From: Sphingomonadales bacterium
GTDB taxonomy: Bacteria; Pseudomonadota; Alphaproteobacteria; Sphingomonadales; Sphingomonadaceae
Direction: 5' to 3'
DNA: 64,000 nucleotides
Assembly: GCA_009995225.1 (NCBI GenBank)
Contig: JAACPW010000003.1
Coordinates: forward strand, 149,123 to 213,122
Shown here: one piece after another, positions 7,182 to 17,146 of the stretch
Numbering within the stretch: position 1 is the stretch's first letter
Layout of the letters: every line of letters begins with the position of its first letter
Program-made: the position numbers and the translations under genes
Notes under the pieces: generated by a model
The model's input: the letters and a program-made list of their open reading frames with translations, nothing else
Told to the model about the DNA's origin: nothing
Database searches by the model: none

Positions 7182-9560
7182 ATGGCACAATACGGGTTTG
7201 CGCAACTGGCGTGCGGAGCGGCTCTGGCGGCACTACTGGCTGGATGCAGCACCGCGTCTCAACCCCGCATGGCGAGCGATGCGACTCCGGCTTCGGTTGA
7301 TGCCAAGACGCCCGAAGCCCTGCTCGCGCGCATGAGCGTGGAACGCAAGGTCGCCCAGCTCGTGATGCCCGATATCGGCTCCATCACCCCCGCCGATGTG
7401 CGCGAATACCGGTTCGGCACGATCCTCAATGGCGGCAATTCCGGCCCCTATGGCAATGACAAGGCACCGGCGGCAGACTGGCTGAAACTGGCCGATGAAT
7501 ATTGGGAAGCCTCCACCGCGCCGCTGGCCAATGGCGAACCGGTGATTCCGGCCGTGTGGGCCACCGATGCCGTGCATGGCCACGCCAACGTCATCGGCGC
7601 GACCGTTTTCCCGCACAATATCGGCCTTGGCGCGACCGGCGATGCCGATCTCATCCGCCGCATCGGCTCGGCCACTGCGGCCGAGATCGAAGTGACCGGG
7701 ATCGACTGGACGTTCGCACCCACCATCGCGGTTGCACGCGACGATCGCTGGGGCCGGACATATGAGAGCTATTCCGAAGACCCGGCGCTGGTCAGCCGGT
7801 TGGGCGCAGCGATGGTCGAAGGGCTACAGGGCCGTCCCGGCGAACCGGGCTTCCTGGGGGAAGGCAAGGTCGCAGCCACGGCCAAACACTTCTTTGGAGA
7901 CGGAGGCACTGCGCAGGGCGTCGATCAGGGCGACGTCAACGGCGATATCAAGACGCTGATGGCAATCCACGCCGCACCCTATCCCGCCGCAATAGGTTCA
8001 GGGGTTGCCAGCGTCATGGCCAGCTTCAATTCGATCAACGGCACCAAGATGCACGGCAATGGCCCGCTGTTGACGGGTGAATTGCGCGGCAATCTGGGCT
8101 TTGGCGGACTGGTCGTGGGCGACTGGAACGGCCACGGGCAAGTTCAGGGCTGCACCAATTCCGATTGCCCGCAGGCGCTGCTGGCGGGTCTTGATGTTTA
8201 CATGGTGCCCGAAGACTGGAAGGCGCTCCACGCCAGCCTTGTGGCGCAGGTCAAGGATGGCACGATTCCGATGGCGCGGCTTGATGAAGCGGTGCTGCGC
8301 GTTCTGCGCCTCAAGGAGCAGCTGGGCACCTTCGATGGCGAGGTAAAGCCTTCGGCGCGCGCGCTGGGCGGAAAGTGGGAGATGCTCGGCTCGCCCGAAC
8401 ACCGCGCCATCGCCCGCGAAGCGGTCGCCAAATCGCAGGTGCTGTTAAAGAACTCGGGCGTTCTGCCTCTGCAGGCAGGCGCGCGGATCGAAGTGGCGGG
8501 CGCGGCGGCTGACAATATTCCGCAGCAGGCGGGCGGGTGGTCGGTGACATGGCAGGGCGGCGCCGATCTGACCGCAGCCGATTTCCCCGGCGCGACCTCG
8601 ATCTACGCAGGCATTGCAGCCGCCGCGAGGGCAGGCGGCGGAGAAGCGGTGCTGGCCGCACAGGGCAGCGCCGACAGCAAGCCTGACGCCGCTATCGTCA
8701 TCTTCGGGGAAGAACCCTATGCCGAGTTCGTCGGGGACCGGAAGGATTTGGCCTTCCGCGATGAAGAGGGTCTGAGCCTGCTCAAAGCCTACCGCGCGCG
8801 CGGCATCCCGACCGTGGCGGTGTTCCTTTCGGGTCGACCGATGTGGGTGAACCGCGAGCTCAACGCCGCCGATGCCTTCATTGCCGCGTGGCTTCCGGGC
8901 AGCGAGGGGGCGGGCGTGGCAGACGTGTTGTTCGGGGCGCGGCCTGCCACCGGGCGGCTGTCGTTCAGTTGGCCAGCGCAATGTGACGGTACGCCGGTCA
9001 ATGGCCCGCAAGGCGCGCTGTTCCCGCTAGGATTCGGGCTGGATTTCGGTGCCGCCACGCGGTTCACGCCGCTCGATGAAACCTGCGCTGCGCTCACTGC
9101 GGATGCCGGTGCGGCATGGTTTGCCAGTGGCAAGCTGGGGATGCAGGTGCAGGCGGTGGCGGACAATGCCTTGCTGCCGGACTTGCGGGGCACGGGCAAC
9201 GGCATCACAGCCACTGGACTTGACCGCAACGCGCAAGAGGATGCACGCCGGATCGCCTTTGCTTCGGGTTCGAAGCTGACCCTGACCGGGCCGGACAGCG
9301 ATGCCGCGTGGAGGATCGCCTATCAGGTCAATGCCCGTCCCGGCGCGCCCGTGATGGTGACGGCAGGCGGCAAACCGCTCGATATCACGCAGGGGCTGTC
9401 TGTCGCGGAAGGCAAGGGCTGGCGCGAAATGGTGCTGACCTCAGCCTGCCTCGGCACGACCGGCGGCACGCTGACCTTCGCCTCGCAAGGCGCCTTCACG
9501 CTCCAGATCAGCGAGATCACCCGTGATGAAGGCGCCGTTAGCGCGGAGTGTTCGTTCTAG
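7182..9560 (+). CDS. GH3 beta-glucosidase lipoprotein
   Basis: This protein of about 792 residues has a lipoprotein signal (ALLAGC lipobox near residue 20), so it is probably membrane-anchored and periplasmic or surface-exposed. The two-domain GH3 fold is evident. The nucleophile motif VVGDWNGHG has Asp314 counted from the ATG at 7182. The second alpha/beta domain begins near residue 400 and the C-terminal part has a beta-rich extension. The ATG at 7182 is preferred over an upstream TTG at 7164 because GGGAGGGA lies at 7166-7173. It would complete hydrolysis of oligosaccharides released by the GH16 enzyme. Its end overlaps the convergent DUF1501 gene by four bases. Confidence 0.92.
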   Translation: MAQYGFAQLACGAALAALLAGCSTASQPRMASDATPASVDAKTPEALLARMSVERKVAQLVMPDIGSITPADVREYRFGTILNGGNSGPYGNDKAPAADWLKLADEYWEASTAPLANGEPVIPAVWATDAVHGHANVIGATVFPHNIGLGATGDADLIRRIGSATAAEIEVTGIDWTFAPTIAVARDDRWGRTYESYSEDPALVSRLGAAMVEGLQGRPGEPGFLGEGKVAATAKHFFGDGGTAQGVDQGDVNGDIKTLMAIHAAPYPAAIGSGVASVMASFNSINGTKMHGNGPLLTGELRGNLGFGGLVVGDWNGHGQVQGCTNSDCPQALLAGLDVYMVPEDWKALHASLVAQVKDGTIPMARLDEAVLRVLRLKEQLGTFDGEVKPSARALGGKWEMLGSPEHRAIAREAVAKSQVLLKNSGVLPLQAGARIEVAGAAADNIPQQAGGWSVTWQGGADLTAADFPGATSIYAGIAAAARAGGGEAVLAAQGSADSKPDAAIVIFGEEPYAEFVGDRKDLAFRDEEGLSLLKAYRARGIPTVAVFLSGRPMWVNRELNAADAFIAAWLPGSEGAGVADVLFGARPATGRLSFSWPAQCDGTPVNGPQGALFPLGFGLDFGAATRFTPLDETCAALTADAGAAWFASGKLGMQVQAVADNALLPDLRGTGNGITATGLDRNAQEDARRIAFASGSKLTLTGPDSDAAWRIAYQVNARPGAPVMVTAGGKPLDITQGLSVAEGKGWREMVLTSACLGTTGGTLTFASQGAFTLQISEITRDEGAVSAECSF

Positions 9561-10723
9561 GCGCGCACGATGCCTGACAGCGGAACAGCGTCGCGGCCTG
9601 GGAACAGCCGCGCCATGGCGCGCGCCGGATCCAGCCGCAGATGCTCGGCCACGGCACCTGCCAGCACGCTTTCCATCGCGATGGTGGGTGCAAGGTCGCG
9701 GCCGTCGTAAAGCTGGCTGGCCGCAAGGCCTGGCCAGTCTGCGATCACCCGTCCACCGCGGACCGCGCCGCCCATCACCAGTGCGGCGGACGCCGTGCCG
9801 TGATCTGTGCCGCCGGTGCCGTTCAATCTTGCGGTGCGGCCAAACTCGGTCGCCACCAACACCATCGTATCGGACCAGCCTGTTCCCATGCCGGTCTTGT
9901 AGGCTGCAAGCAGCGCATCAAGTTGGCGGGCCGAACGGGCGAAGGCACCGCGCTGGTTGGCATGGGTGTCCCACCCGCCTAGCTCCACCATCCCGATCCG
10001 CGCCCCTCCTTCGCCGCGCATCAGCGATGCTGTCAGCTCGCCCGCCGCGCTGGCATCGCGCAGGTTGTTGAGGCCATCATCACTGGCCATCGCCTTGGTT
10101 TCGAGCGCGCGGGCCCACAGCGGGCCAAGTTCGGTGTCCGCGCCATAAAGCTGGCTGACGCGGGCCAGCAAATCCTCGCTCGCCTGTGGCAAGGCCGATG
10201 GCGCATAGTTCGAAACCGGCGCACTCCCGCGCAGCGCAAGCGGAACCGCCTGCGCAATCGCCAGGGCGCGCAAGGGGGCAGGTGCGCCTTCGTTGATCAG
10301 CCCGGCCAGCCGGTTGAGCCAGCCGTCCTTCGTGGCATAAGGGGCCGTTCCCCCACTCTCGATCAGGTTCTGTCCATCGAAGTGCGAGCGTTCCCGGTAA
10401 GCGGTTGCGGCGGCATGGACGAACACTACCTCGCCCGCCTCCGCCGCAATGGCGATCTGAGCGAGTGCCGGGTGGACCGCGAAGAAACTGCCAATCCGTG
10501 GTGCGCCATCATAATCGGCAAGGCTCGCCCCGCGCAAAGAATCGAACCCGGGATCGCCAACGGGAGCGAGCATCGCCATGCCATCCGCCGCGCCGCGCAG
10601 CAGCACGAACAGCAGATTGCGGTTGCCTGCACCTTGGGCAAAGGCGATCCGGGGAAGGGCAAGGCTGCCCGCGCCCAATACAAGAGATCCGGTCAACAGC
10701 GATCGGCGGTCAAAGGACGTCAT
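9557..10723 (-). CDS. DUF1501 family exported protein
   Basis: The 388-residue product starts with a twin-arginine signal (DRRSLLTGSLVLGAG) and an AFAQG cleavage region, so it is probably exported folded by Tat. The body is a DUF1501 domain with the conserved WDTHANQ motif, which resembles sulfatase/phosphatase-fold proteins. The biochemical role of the family is not established. It follows the DUF1800 gene after five bases in a two-gene unit, the standard pairing for these families. Its stop is shared tail to tail with the GH3 gene (CTAG). Confidence 0.88.
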   Translation of the reverse strand: MTSFDRRSLLTGSLVLGAGSLALPRIAFAQGAGNRNLLFVLLRGAADGMAMLAPVGDPGFDSLRGASLADYDGAPRIGSFFAVHPALAQIAIAAEAGEVVFVHAAATAYRERSHFDGQNLIESGGTAPYATKDGWLNRLAGLINEGAPAPLRALAIAQAVPLALRGSAPVSNYAPSALPQASEDLLARVSQLYGADTELGPLWARALETKAMASDDGLNNLRDASAAGELTASLMRGEGGARIGMVELGGWDTHANQRGAFARSARQLDALLAAYKTGMGTGWSDTMVLVATEFGRTARLNGTGGTDHGTASAALVMGGAVRGGRVIADWPGLAASQLYDGRDLAPTIAMESVLAGAVAEHLRLDPARAMARLFPGRDAVPLSGIVRA

Positions 10724-10728
10724 GGCGA

Positions 10729-12195
10729 TTATCTCCGCATCATTTCCGGCGAAACCAGCAGGAGCGCAAGCGCCTGATGGCCGCTTTCGGCGCGTTTCAA
10801 TTGCATCAGGGTTTGCTCGCTCAGCGCGCCGGGAAAGGCGGCTTGGGCGCGTGCGATCACACCGTCTGGGGGGACGTTGCGGGCGATGCGTTCGGCAAGA
10901 TCGACCCTGCGGATAAGCGCGTCCGGCCCGGCCCAGCTTGCAGCAAAATCGTCATACCCGGCGGGCGAGGGGGCACGCCATGGGGACTGCCCCAATTCCG
11001 CCAGCGCGCCGACAATGCGCTGCGGCGGTAGCGTCGTTATGGCAGTCAGGCGCAACGCAGCCACAAGCCATTCAAACGGGGCACGGAACTTCACCGGCCC
11101 TTGCGTCCACGCTTCGGGTGCGTCGATCAGGGTACGGGTAAGACTGGCCAGATCGCCACCGGTTTTGAGGAAATCGGCCTCCAGCCGCGCAATCAGCGCG
11201 GGCGGGGGGGTGTCACCGGCAAAGTGGCGCGCGAACTTGGTGGCGATATGGCGTGCGGTTGCAGGGTGCCCGGCCAGATCGTCAAGGATCGCCAACGCCT
11301 GTTCGGCCTGTCCCGCCGCGTAGGTTCGCCCCAGCACCTGGCGCGGGCCCGGTTCATGCACCAGCGCGACAAAGGCAGCGCCGCTCGTCTGTTCTTCGGC
11401 AAAGCGACCGACCCTGCCGACCCCCGGCACCGTCCAGCCGGTGAGCGCGCGGGCCAGTTCGGTCACGTCGGCTTGGGCGTAGCCACCATCAACACCCAGC
11501 GTGTGCAGTTCCAGCACCTCGCGCGCGAGGTTCTCGTTCAGACCACGCGGGCGTTGCGGATTGTCACCTCCGCGCCGTCCACGCCGCTGCGAAAACGGAG
11601 CATTGGGGCCGATCGACTGGAACTGGTCGAGATAGATCAGCATCGCCGGGTGCAGCACCGCCGCGCTCAGCATATCGGCAAAACGGCCCAGCACGTGCGG
11701 GCGGATGGCAGTGAATTCGTGCGGGCCGGCTTCGAATTGGGTGCCTGGCTTGCCTACCGAGACGCTGAAATGGTTTGACCAGAAATGCACGAGCCGCTCG
11801 ACCATCGGGGCGGGGCTGGTGAGGGCAAGGTTCACGCGGACGGCAATGTCACCGGCCAGCACCCGGCGCGCCTCTGTCAATTTGTCGCGGTATTCAGGCG
11901 GCAGGCCCGCAAGCGCAGCAGCACGCGGATCTTCGTCCCGCATTGCTTCGGCCATGTTGGGCGCGTTGGCCTGCTCCATGGCGGCAAGCGCCTTGGTGTC
12001 CTGCCGCAACCGGCGCAGCAGTTCCAGCGTCTCGCCGGTCTTGGCGCGGGTGTTGACGCGCGCGGTGATTGTAGCGGGGGCAGGATCGAAGAGATCGAAT
12101 TGTCGCAGCAGATAGCGACGCGGGTCAGCCGGCGGGCTATCGCCTGCGGCCAAACCGTAGCCGAAACGGTTCATCGCGATGCTGGCCGCAGTCAT
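10729..12195 (-). CDS. DUF1800 family protein
   Basis: This protein of about 488 residues carries DUF1800 hallmarks. These include an N-terminal NRFGYGL segment, LVHFWSNHFSVSVGK at about 130-145, a central NENLAREVLELHTLGVDGGY segment, and DVTELARALTGWT. DUF1800 genes are nearly always followed by DUF1501 genes, as here; proposed roles are extracellular or envelope-related, but none is proven. The ATG at 12195 is chosen although no strong ribosome binding site is visible; a TTG at 12210 would add five residues. No signal peptide is obvious at this start. Confidence 0.87.
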   Translation of the reverse strand: MTAASIAMNRFGYGLAAGDSPPADPRRYLLRQFDLFDPAPATITARVNTRAKTGETLELLRRLRQDTKALAAMEQANAPNMAEAMRDEDPRAAALAGLPPEYRDKLTEARRVLAGDIAVRVNLALTSPAPMVERLVHFWSNHFSVSVGKPGTQFEAGPHEFTAIRPHVLGRFADMLSAAVLHPAMLIYLDQFQSIGPNAPFSQRRGRRGGDNPQRPRGLNENLAREVLELHTLGVDGGYAQADVTELARALTGWTVPGVGRVGRFAEEQTSGAAFVALVHEPGPRQVLGRTYAAGQAEQALAILDDLAGHPATARHIATKFARHFAGDTPPPALIARLEADFLKTGGDLASLTRTLIDAPEAWTQGPVKFRAPFEWLVAALRLTAITTLPPQRIVGALAELGQSPWRAPSPAGYDDFAASWAGPDALIRRVDLAERIARNVPPDGVIARAQAAFPGALSEQTLMQLKRAESGHQALALLLVSPEMMRR

Positions 12196-12328
12196 CGGCA
12201 GATCGCGCAAATGGGTGTTACACTCATGACATCACGTCCCGATCCGGTCGCATGGCAGGACAATTCGCCATGCCGCGCCTGATCAACGTGTGAACGCGCC
12301 CAATCCTTCGCGCCGGGTTGCCCAAATC

Positions 12329-14305
12329 TCAAGGCATAACGATGTCAAAGCCTTGCGGCAGTGGGTCGAGCGCGTCGATCAGCGCCTGAAGCGCCGCCTC
12401 ATCGCCTTCGACTTGAAGCCCCGCGCCCTGCATCGCGCTGACCGGCTGCTTGAGGAACATTAGACCCAGCAGCAGTGCGCGCGGGCCACGGATGGTAACA
12501 TCGGGGGCAGGGGACAAAGCCCCGACGCGGCCGATCATCACCGGGCCGTAAGCCTCGATCATCGCCTGCTCCTTGCGATCGGTCAGTTCGATCGCCACCG
12601 TCACGCGGCGGCCTGCGAAGCGTTCCGGAGCAAAGCGGGTCGCGGCGGAACCGAGCAACTCCTGCGTTGCCAAAGCCGCAATCAGATCGGTGCTTTGCGC
12701 AGCGTTCATCTGCGGGCGGCCTTGCGCAAGGTCATTCGCGGCGGCGAGGAACTGGTTGCGCCAGATGGCGCTTTCGGCCTGATAGCCCTGCTGCCGGTAA
12801 CTGGCCGCCAGCATTGCCTTGGCCGCCGCATTGTCGGGTGCGGCGAAGACGAGGCTCTGGAGCAAGTCCGACGCCCAGCGGTAATCGCCCGCCGCCATCG
12901 CGTTTTCGGCCAGTGCGCGCGTGCGTTCCGGCCCGCCGAGTGCAGCGATCAGCCGCCTTGCTCGTTCAACCGGCGGGTGGGCATGAAGGTTGGCCGGGAC
13001 GGCATCATACCAGCCGAGATAGAACTGGTAGATCGCCTTCACGTTGTGGCTGACGGTGCCGTAATAGCCATGGGTCGACCATTCCGCCGCCAGCTCGGGC
13101 GGGATTGACGCTTCGAGGCTTTCGGCGATTTCGTGCATCGTCTCGCCGCGGTTCATGCGCCGCACGGTCTGATCGTGAAGCCAGCGATAATTGTCGCGCT
13201 GCGCCGTCAGCCACGCCGTCCCCGCCTCGCGACCGAAAATCGGCCAGCAATGGCTGGAAATCACGGTCTCGCTTTGGGGGGCATAGCGGGTTGCGGCTTC
13301 ATCGAGATAATGCGCCCAGGCCCGCGCATCGCGCACCTTGGCGCCGCGCGGGGTGAGGATGTTGTGCAAGGTGCAGGTTGCGATCTCGGCGGCGAGGAAG
13401 GTCCTTTCGGGCGCGATGAAGACGTTGAATTCCGCCGGTGCTTCGCTGCCCGATACGATCTGGAAGGTAAGCGGGACGCCGTCCACCACCCGCGTGTCCC
13501 CCGTGGCAGCGATCGTGGCATTGGGTGCGATCAGCGATAGCGTTCCGGCCGAAACCGCCATGCCGATCCCGCTGCCCATCTGGCCTTGCGGGCCGGGTTC
13601 CATGCCGATAGCGAACTGATAGGCTGCGCGCCGCAGCATCGCGCCGCCGGCCATGACGTTTTCGGACGTTGCCTCTTCCATGAAGCTTTCGGGCGCGATC
13701 ACGCTGACGCGGCCTGACGCCGCCTCGCCCGCGTCGATCACGCCGCGCACGCCGCCGAAATGGTCGGCATGGCTGTGGGAATAGATCACCGCGCTGACCG
13801 GCCGCGCGCCCAGCGTGGCGTTGACGAGCTCCATCGCGGCTTTTGCTGTCTCCACGCTGGTCAGCGGGTCGATCACGATCCAGCCGGTCTGGCCGCGGAT
13901 GATCGTCATGTTCGCCAGATCGAACCCGCGCACCTGCCACACGTTGGGCGTCACCTGATACAGCCCGTGGTGCTTCAGATGCGTCATGTGTCGCCACAGG
14001 CTGGGGTTCACGGTATCGGGCGCGGGGCCTTGCACGAAGGCATAGGCGGCAAGGTTCCAGACGGGCTTGCCCGCCGCGTTCAGAATAACCGGATCAGCGC
14101 GGGTGGCGAGGAAGCCGCGGGTGGCAAACGCGCCGTCGCGCGTGCCATCGGCCGGAAGCCTTGCGGCCATATCGGCTTGCGCGGTGCGGGTCGCCTCGCT
14201 TGCAGCAGGCGGCGTGTCGGTGTCCTGCGCGGCAAGCATCTGCGCGCCCGTCATCGGCCCCAACAACGCGATTGCCGCCGCTGTCCGCAAGTGTGCCTTC
14301 ATCAT
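12329..14305 (-). CDS. Secreted alkylsulfatase of the SdsA/BDS1 metallo-beta-lactamase family
   Basis: This 658-residue protein has a signal peptide (about residues 1-26) and a metallo-beta-lactamase domain with the zinc motif HSHADH (His177, His179, Asp181, His182). An alkylsulfatase dimerisation region and a C-terminal SCP2-like lipid-binding domain (about 530-655) follow, the domain order of SdsA1-type alkyl sulfatases. It would hydrolyse primary alkyl sulfates such as dodecyl sulfate to alcohol and sulfate in the periplasm. It appears monocistronic: the DUF1800 gene is 130 bases downstream and SulP ends 190 bases upstream. The nearby SulP is paired with carbonic anhydrase, so a link through sulfate uptake is doubtful. 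Confidence 0.9.
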   Translation of the reverse strand: MMKAHLRTAAAIALLGPMTGAQMLAAQDTDTPPAASEATRTAQADMAARLPADGTRDGAFATRGFLATRADPVILNAAGKPVWNLAAYAFVQGPAPDTVNPSLWRHMTHLKHHGLYQVTPNVWQVRGFDLANMTIIRGQTGWIVIDPLTSVETAKAAMELVNATLGARPVSAVIYSHSHADHFGGVRGVIDAGEAASGRVSVIAPESFMEEATSENVMAGGAMLRRAAYQFAIGMEPGPQGQMGSGIGMAVSAGTLSLIAPNATIAATGDTRVVDGVPLTFQIVSGSEAPAEFNVFIAPERTFLAAEIATCTLHNILTPRGAKVRDARAWAHYLDEAATRYAPQSETVISSHCWPIFGREAGTAWLTAQRDNYRWLHDQTVRRMNRGETMHEIAESLEASIPPELAAEWSTHGYYGTVSHNVKAIYQFYLGWYDAVPANLHAHPPVERARRLIAALGGPERTRALAENAMAAGDYRWASDLLQSLVFAAPDNAAAKAMLAASYRQQGYQAESAIWRNQFLAAANDLAQGRPQMNAAQSTDLIAALATQELLGSAATRFAPERFAGRRVTVAIELTDRKEQAMIEAYGPVMIGRVGALSPAPDVTIRGPRALLLGLMFLKQPVSAMQGAGLQVEGDEAALQALIDALDPLPQGFDIVMP

Positions 14306-14420
14306 CCTGTGTTTCCCCCTCTTCTCCCGCGACCTTGATGCCCGCGTTACGGGCGGGCATCAAGCATGGCGCAATGGGCAGCGGAGAAGCGACAGGCTAT
14401 CCGTGTTCGCAGACAGCAAA

Positions 14421-14453
14421 ACGGCTGCGGCAGGCTTTGCGCGCCGCAGCCGT
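14421..14453 (-). terminator. Terminator of the ArsR-CA-SulP operon
   Basis: ACGGCTGCGGC and GCCGCAGCCGT form a perfect 11-bp stem with an 11-base loop. On the minus strand the stem is followed by TTTTGCTGT. It lies about 40 bases after the SulP stop, as expected for an intrinsic terminator. Confidence 0.75.
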
Positions 14454-14493
14454 AAGGAAGTGCCTCCGCGCGGATGCGGCGTGGCAGGCGGGG

Positions 14494-16056
14494 TCAGGTG
14501 GCGGGACGTGCCGTCAGGCCGGGGATGTCGGTCTTTTCTTCTGAACGGCGGCCATAGCGTTCAACCAATTCATGCCATTCGACAATTAGCGTGCCACCCG
14601 TGCTCTGGTGCAGCTTCTCCCACGAAGACAGCATTTCCAGACAGGCATGGTCAATATAGTCGAGCGCCTCGACATGGATGTGGACTTCCGACCCGAAGGG
14701 CGAGCTTTCCAGCGCCTTGCCCAGCTGCGGGATCGAGAAAAACGTCGCCGAACCCTTCATCCACAGGTCGACGCGGTTTGTCGTCTCGTCATGTTCACGC
14801 CGGATTTCAAGGTGCGAGAAGGTGTAGACCAGTTTCAGTGTCGCCAACGCAAAGCCCAGGATCACGCCGCTCAACAGGTCGATCGCCACAACCCCGATCA
14901 GGGTTGCGAAATAGATCACCAGTTCCTGCCGGCCGAATTCGGCAATCTTGCGGATCTGCGCCACGTTGACCAGCTTGTAGCCGGTATAGACGAGGATCGC
15001 GGCGAGCACCGATGTCGGGATTTCATTGAGCACGAAGGGGAAGGCCACTACCGCCAGCAGCAGCCAGCCGCCGTGCAGGATCGCCGAAATGCGGGTGGTT
15101 GCCCCGGCTTCGACATTGGCCGCCGAACGCACGATGACGCCCGTCATCGGCAGCGCGCCAAGCGCACCGCAGATCATGTTGCCGATGCCTTGCCCGCGCA
15201 GTTCCTTGTCATAATCGGTGCGCGCGCCGATGTGCATTTTATCGACCGCGGTCGCGCACAGCAGCGTTTCGGCGCTGGCGACAAAAGCGAAGACAAGACC
15301 AAGGGTCAGGATATCGGGATCGGTGAACCCTGCCAGCGCGTCGCCGGTGGGAATGTTGAGGCCGCTCGCCAGATTGGCGGGCAGTTCAACCAAGGTGATC
15401 GGAAGGGCGAAGATCAGCGCGAAGATCGTACCCACGATCACACCCAGCAAGGGTCCGGGCAGGAGCGCCAGCTTCTTGGGCTTGAACTGGGTCCACAGCA
15501 CGATCGTGATGATCGTCACGATCCCCGCCATGGCCGCAAGGTGATGCACCGAACCGTCAACGGGGAAGACCTTCATGAAGGCTTCCGGGATGGCTGCGAT
15601 GTTCAGCAGGCCGCTGGCGCGAGGGGCGTCATCCAGCATCACGTGAATCTGCGACACGAAGATCAGAACGCCGATCCCTGCCAGCATCCCGTGGATCACC
15701 GAAGGCGAGATCGCCCGGAACCACTGGCCCAGCTTGAAGACGCCGGCCAGTAGCTGGAGCGCCCCGGCGATCAGGCCGACGACGCCGAGCATGATCAACC
15801 CGTGTTCCTGCACCAGCTGATAGACCAGCACCGCCATGCCCGCAGCCGGGCCGCTGACCTGCAAAGGTGATCCGGCGATCACCCCAACCACCAGCCCGCC
15901 GACGATCCCGGTGATCAGCCCCAGCGCAGGCGGTGCGCCTGACGCAATGGCAACACCCATGCACAGCGGCAAAGCCACGAGAAAGACCACGATAGACGCG
16001 AGAAAATCGCGTCCGATCACGGCTGAGGTTAATTTGTCAGTCGTTCGAGCGAGCAT
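14494..16056 (-). CDS. SulP-family anion permease with STAS domain, probable bicarbonate transporter
   Basis: This 520-residue protein has an N-terminal transmembrane domain of the SulP type (GLITGIVGGLVVGVIAGSPLQVSGPAAG near 45-72) and many hydrophobic helices to about residue 410. A shorter cytoplasmic STAS-like domain follows at about 430-505. It follows the beta-carbonic anhydrase gene by 44 bases in the same operon. SulP/carbonic anhydrase pairings generally indicate bicarbonate rather than sulfate transport, so bicarbonate is the favoured substrate. The start ATG at 16056 gives a family-typical N-terminus. An intrinsic terminator follows. Confidence 0.88.
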   Translation of the reverse strand: MLARTTDKLTSAVIGRDFLASIVVFLVALPLCMGVAIASGAPPALGLITGIVGGLVVGVIAGSPLQVSGPAAGMAVLVYQLVQEHGLIMLGVVGLIAGALQLLAGVFKLGQWFRAISPSVIHGMLAGIGVLIFVSQIHVMLDDAPRASGLLNIAAIPEAFMKVFPVDGSVHHLAAMAGIVTIITIVLWTQFKPKKLALLPGPLLGVIVGTIFALIFALPITLVELPANLASGLNIPTGDALAGFTDPDILTLGLVFAFVASAETLLCATAVDKMHIGARTDYDKELRGQGIGNMICGALGALPMTGVIVRSAANVEAGATTRISAILHGGWLLLAVVAFPFVLNEIPTSVLAAILVYTGYKLVNVAQIRKIAEFGRQELVIYFATLIGVVAIDLLSGVILGFALATLKLVYTFSHLEIRREHDETTNRVDLWMKGSATFFSIPQLGKALESSPFGSEVHIHVEALDYIDHACLEMLSSWEKLHQSTGGTLIVEWHELVERYGRRSEEKTDIPGLTARPAT

Positions 16057-16100
16057 GGCGTGCGGACTTTCAAGTCAGAAAAGGGAGAAGGGGCGCAGAG

Positions 16101-16766
16101 TCAGCCGGGGTTCTGGTCGCCCATGATTTCGAGAAGTTCGCCGGCATAACGTTCCTCGACGGAAATCCAGGTGTTGCTATCGTCGTCATAGGCCGACACT
16201 TCGCCGGTTTTGATGTCATAGACCCAGCCGTGAAGCGTCACTTCACCCTTGGCCATCGCAACGGCAACCGTCGGGTGGGTCTTGAGATGCTGCAATTGCA
16301 ACATGACGTTTTGTTCGAGCAGCATCTTCATCTTGCCGGCGTCATCCAGATCGGCGCCCAAGGCTTGGGTGATGTCGACCGCGCCCTGTGAATAGCCCAG
16401 CCATTCGCGCACGTGCGGCAGCGTGGTAAGCCCTTCGCGGTTTATCGCCCCCTTCATCGCGCCGCATTCGGTGTGGCCGCAGATCACGATATGCGGGATC
16501 TTGAGCGCGCCGATCGCGAATTCGATCGATGCGGTCATGCCGCCGGTCTGGTTGGTATGCGGCGGCACGATGTTGCCCGCATTGCGGCAGATGAACAGCT
16601 CGCCCGGATCGGTCTGGGTGAGCATTGCGGTTTCGATCCGGCTGTCCGAGCAGGTGATGAACAGGGCTTCGGGGCTCTGTCCGGTGCTGAGTTTCTCGAA
16701 CAGCTCGGCCTTGCCGGGATAGATATCGCGCTGGAACTTGACCACGCCGTGAGCGAAATGGGGCAT
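16101..16766 (-). CDS. Beta-class carbonic anhydrase
   Basis: The 221-residue protein contains the full beta-carbonic anhydrase active site: Cys39, Asp41 and Arg43 in CSDSR, then His98 and Cys101 in GHTEC. It interconverts CO2 and bicarbonate in the cytoplasm. The start at 16766 is chosen over an in-frame upstream start at 16814 because AAAGGAAT lies eight bases before it and the family N-terminus begins here. It sits between an ArsR-type regulator and the SulP permease, which suggests a bicarbonate acquisition operon. Confidence 0.95.
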   Translation of the reverse strand: MPHFAHGVVKFQRDIYPGKAELFEKLSTGQSPEALFITCSDSRIETAMLTQTDPGELFICRNAGNIVPPHTNQTGGMTASIEFAIGALKIPHIVICGHTECGAMKGAINREGLTTLPHVREWLGYSQGAVDITQALGADLDDAGKMKMLLEQNVMLQLQHLKTHPTVAVAMAKGEVTLHGWVYDIKTGEVSAYDDDSNTWISVEERYAGELLEIMGDQNPG

Positions 16767-16780
16767 TGGGGGTATTCCTT

Positions 16781-17146
16781 TCAATGTTTTGAACGGGAGT
16801 CCGCTGCGGTCCACAGGGCGCGTGCGGTATCGATGTGGTCGTTATCGTCCAGCCGCGTGCGGATATCGACGAACGGCAGCGCATCGAGAATCCAGTCGGC
16901 CAGACGCGGATTTGTGAGATGATAAAAGTGGGAGCGACCATGACGGCGTTCTTCGACCAGGCGATGCGCGCGCAACAGCGACAAGTGCTGCGACACGCGG
17001 GTCGCTGGCAATTCCAGCGCCACGGCCAGCCCGCTCACATCCTTTTCGCCCGCCCGCAGCTCCTCGATCAGCCGCAGCCGATCGCTGTGGGCCAGCAGTT
17101 TCAGCAATTCTGCAAGATCGCGCGACACGATCAGCCGACTTGGCAT
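16781..17146 (-). CDS. ArsR-family winged-helix regulator of the CA-SulP operon
   Basis: This 121-residue protein has the ArsR fold: LLKLLAHSDRLRLIEELRAGEKDVSGLAVAL, then the recognition segment ATRVSQHLSLLRAHRLVEERRHGRSHFYHL. No paired cysteines typical of metal-sensing ArsR proteins are present, so it may sense another signal. The start at 17146 is preceded by GGAGAG at a good distance. It is first in the operon, 14 bases before the carbonic anhydrase start, which suggests autoregulation. An imperfect inverted repeat CCTGC-N8-GCAGG at 17161-17178, just upstream, is a possible but weak operator. Confidence 0.88.
   Translation of the reverse strand: MPSRLIVSRDLAELLKLLAHSDRLRLIEELRAGEKDVSGLAVALELPATRVSQHLSLLRAHRLVEERRHGRSHFYHLTNPRLADWILDALPFVDIRTRLDDNDHIDTARALWTAADSRSKH

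Noticed and set aside
12250..12273. GCATGGC/GCCATGC inverted repeat between the alkylsulfatase and DUF1800 genes
   Set aside because: The stem is only seven base pairs with no T-run; too weak to call a terminator.
14305..14494. Sulfate uptake role for SulP together with the alkylsulfatase
   Set aside because: The SulP gene is in an operon with carbonic anhydrase and is separated from the sulfatase by a terminator.
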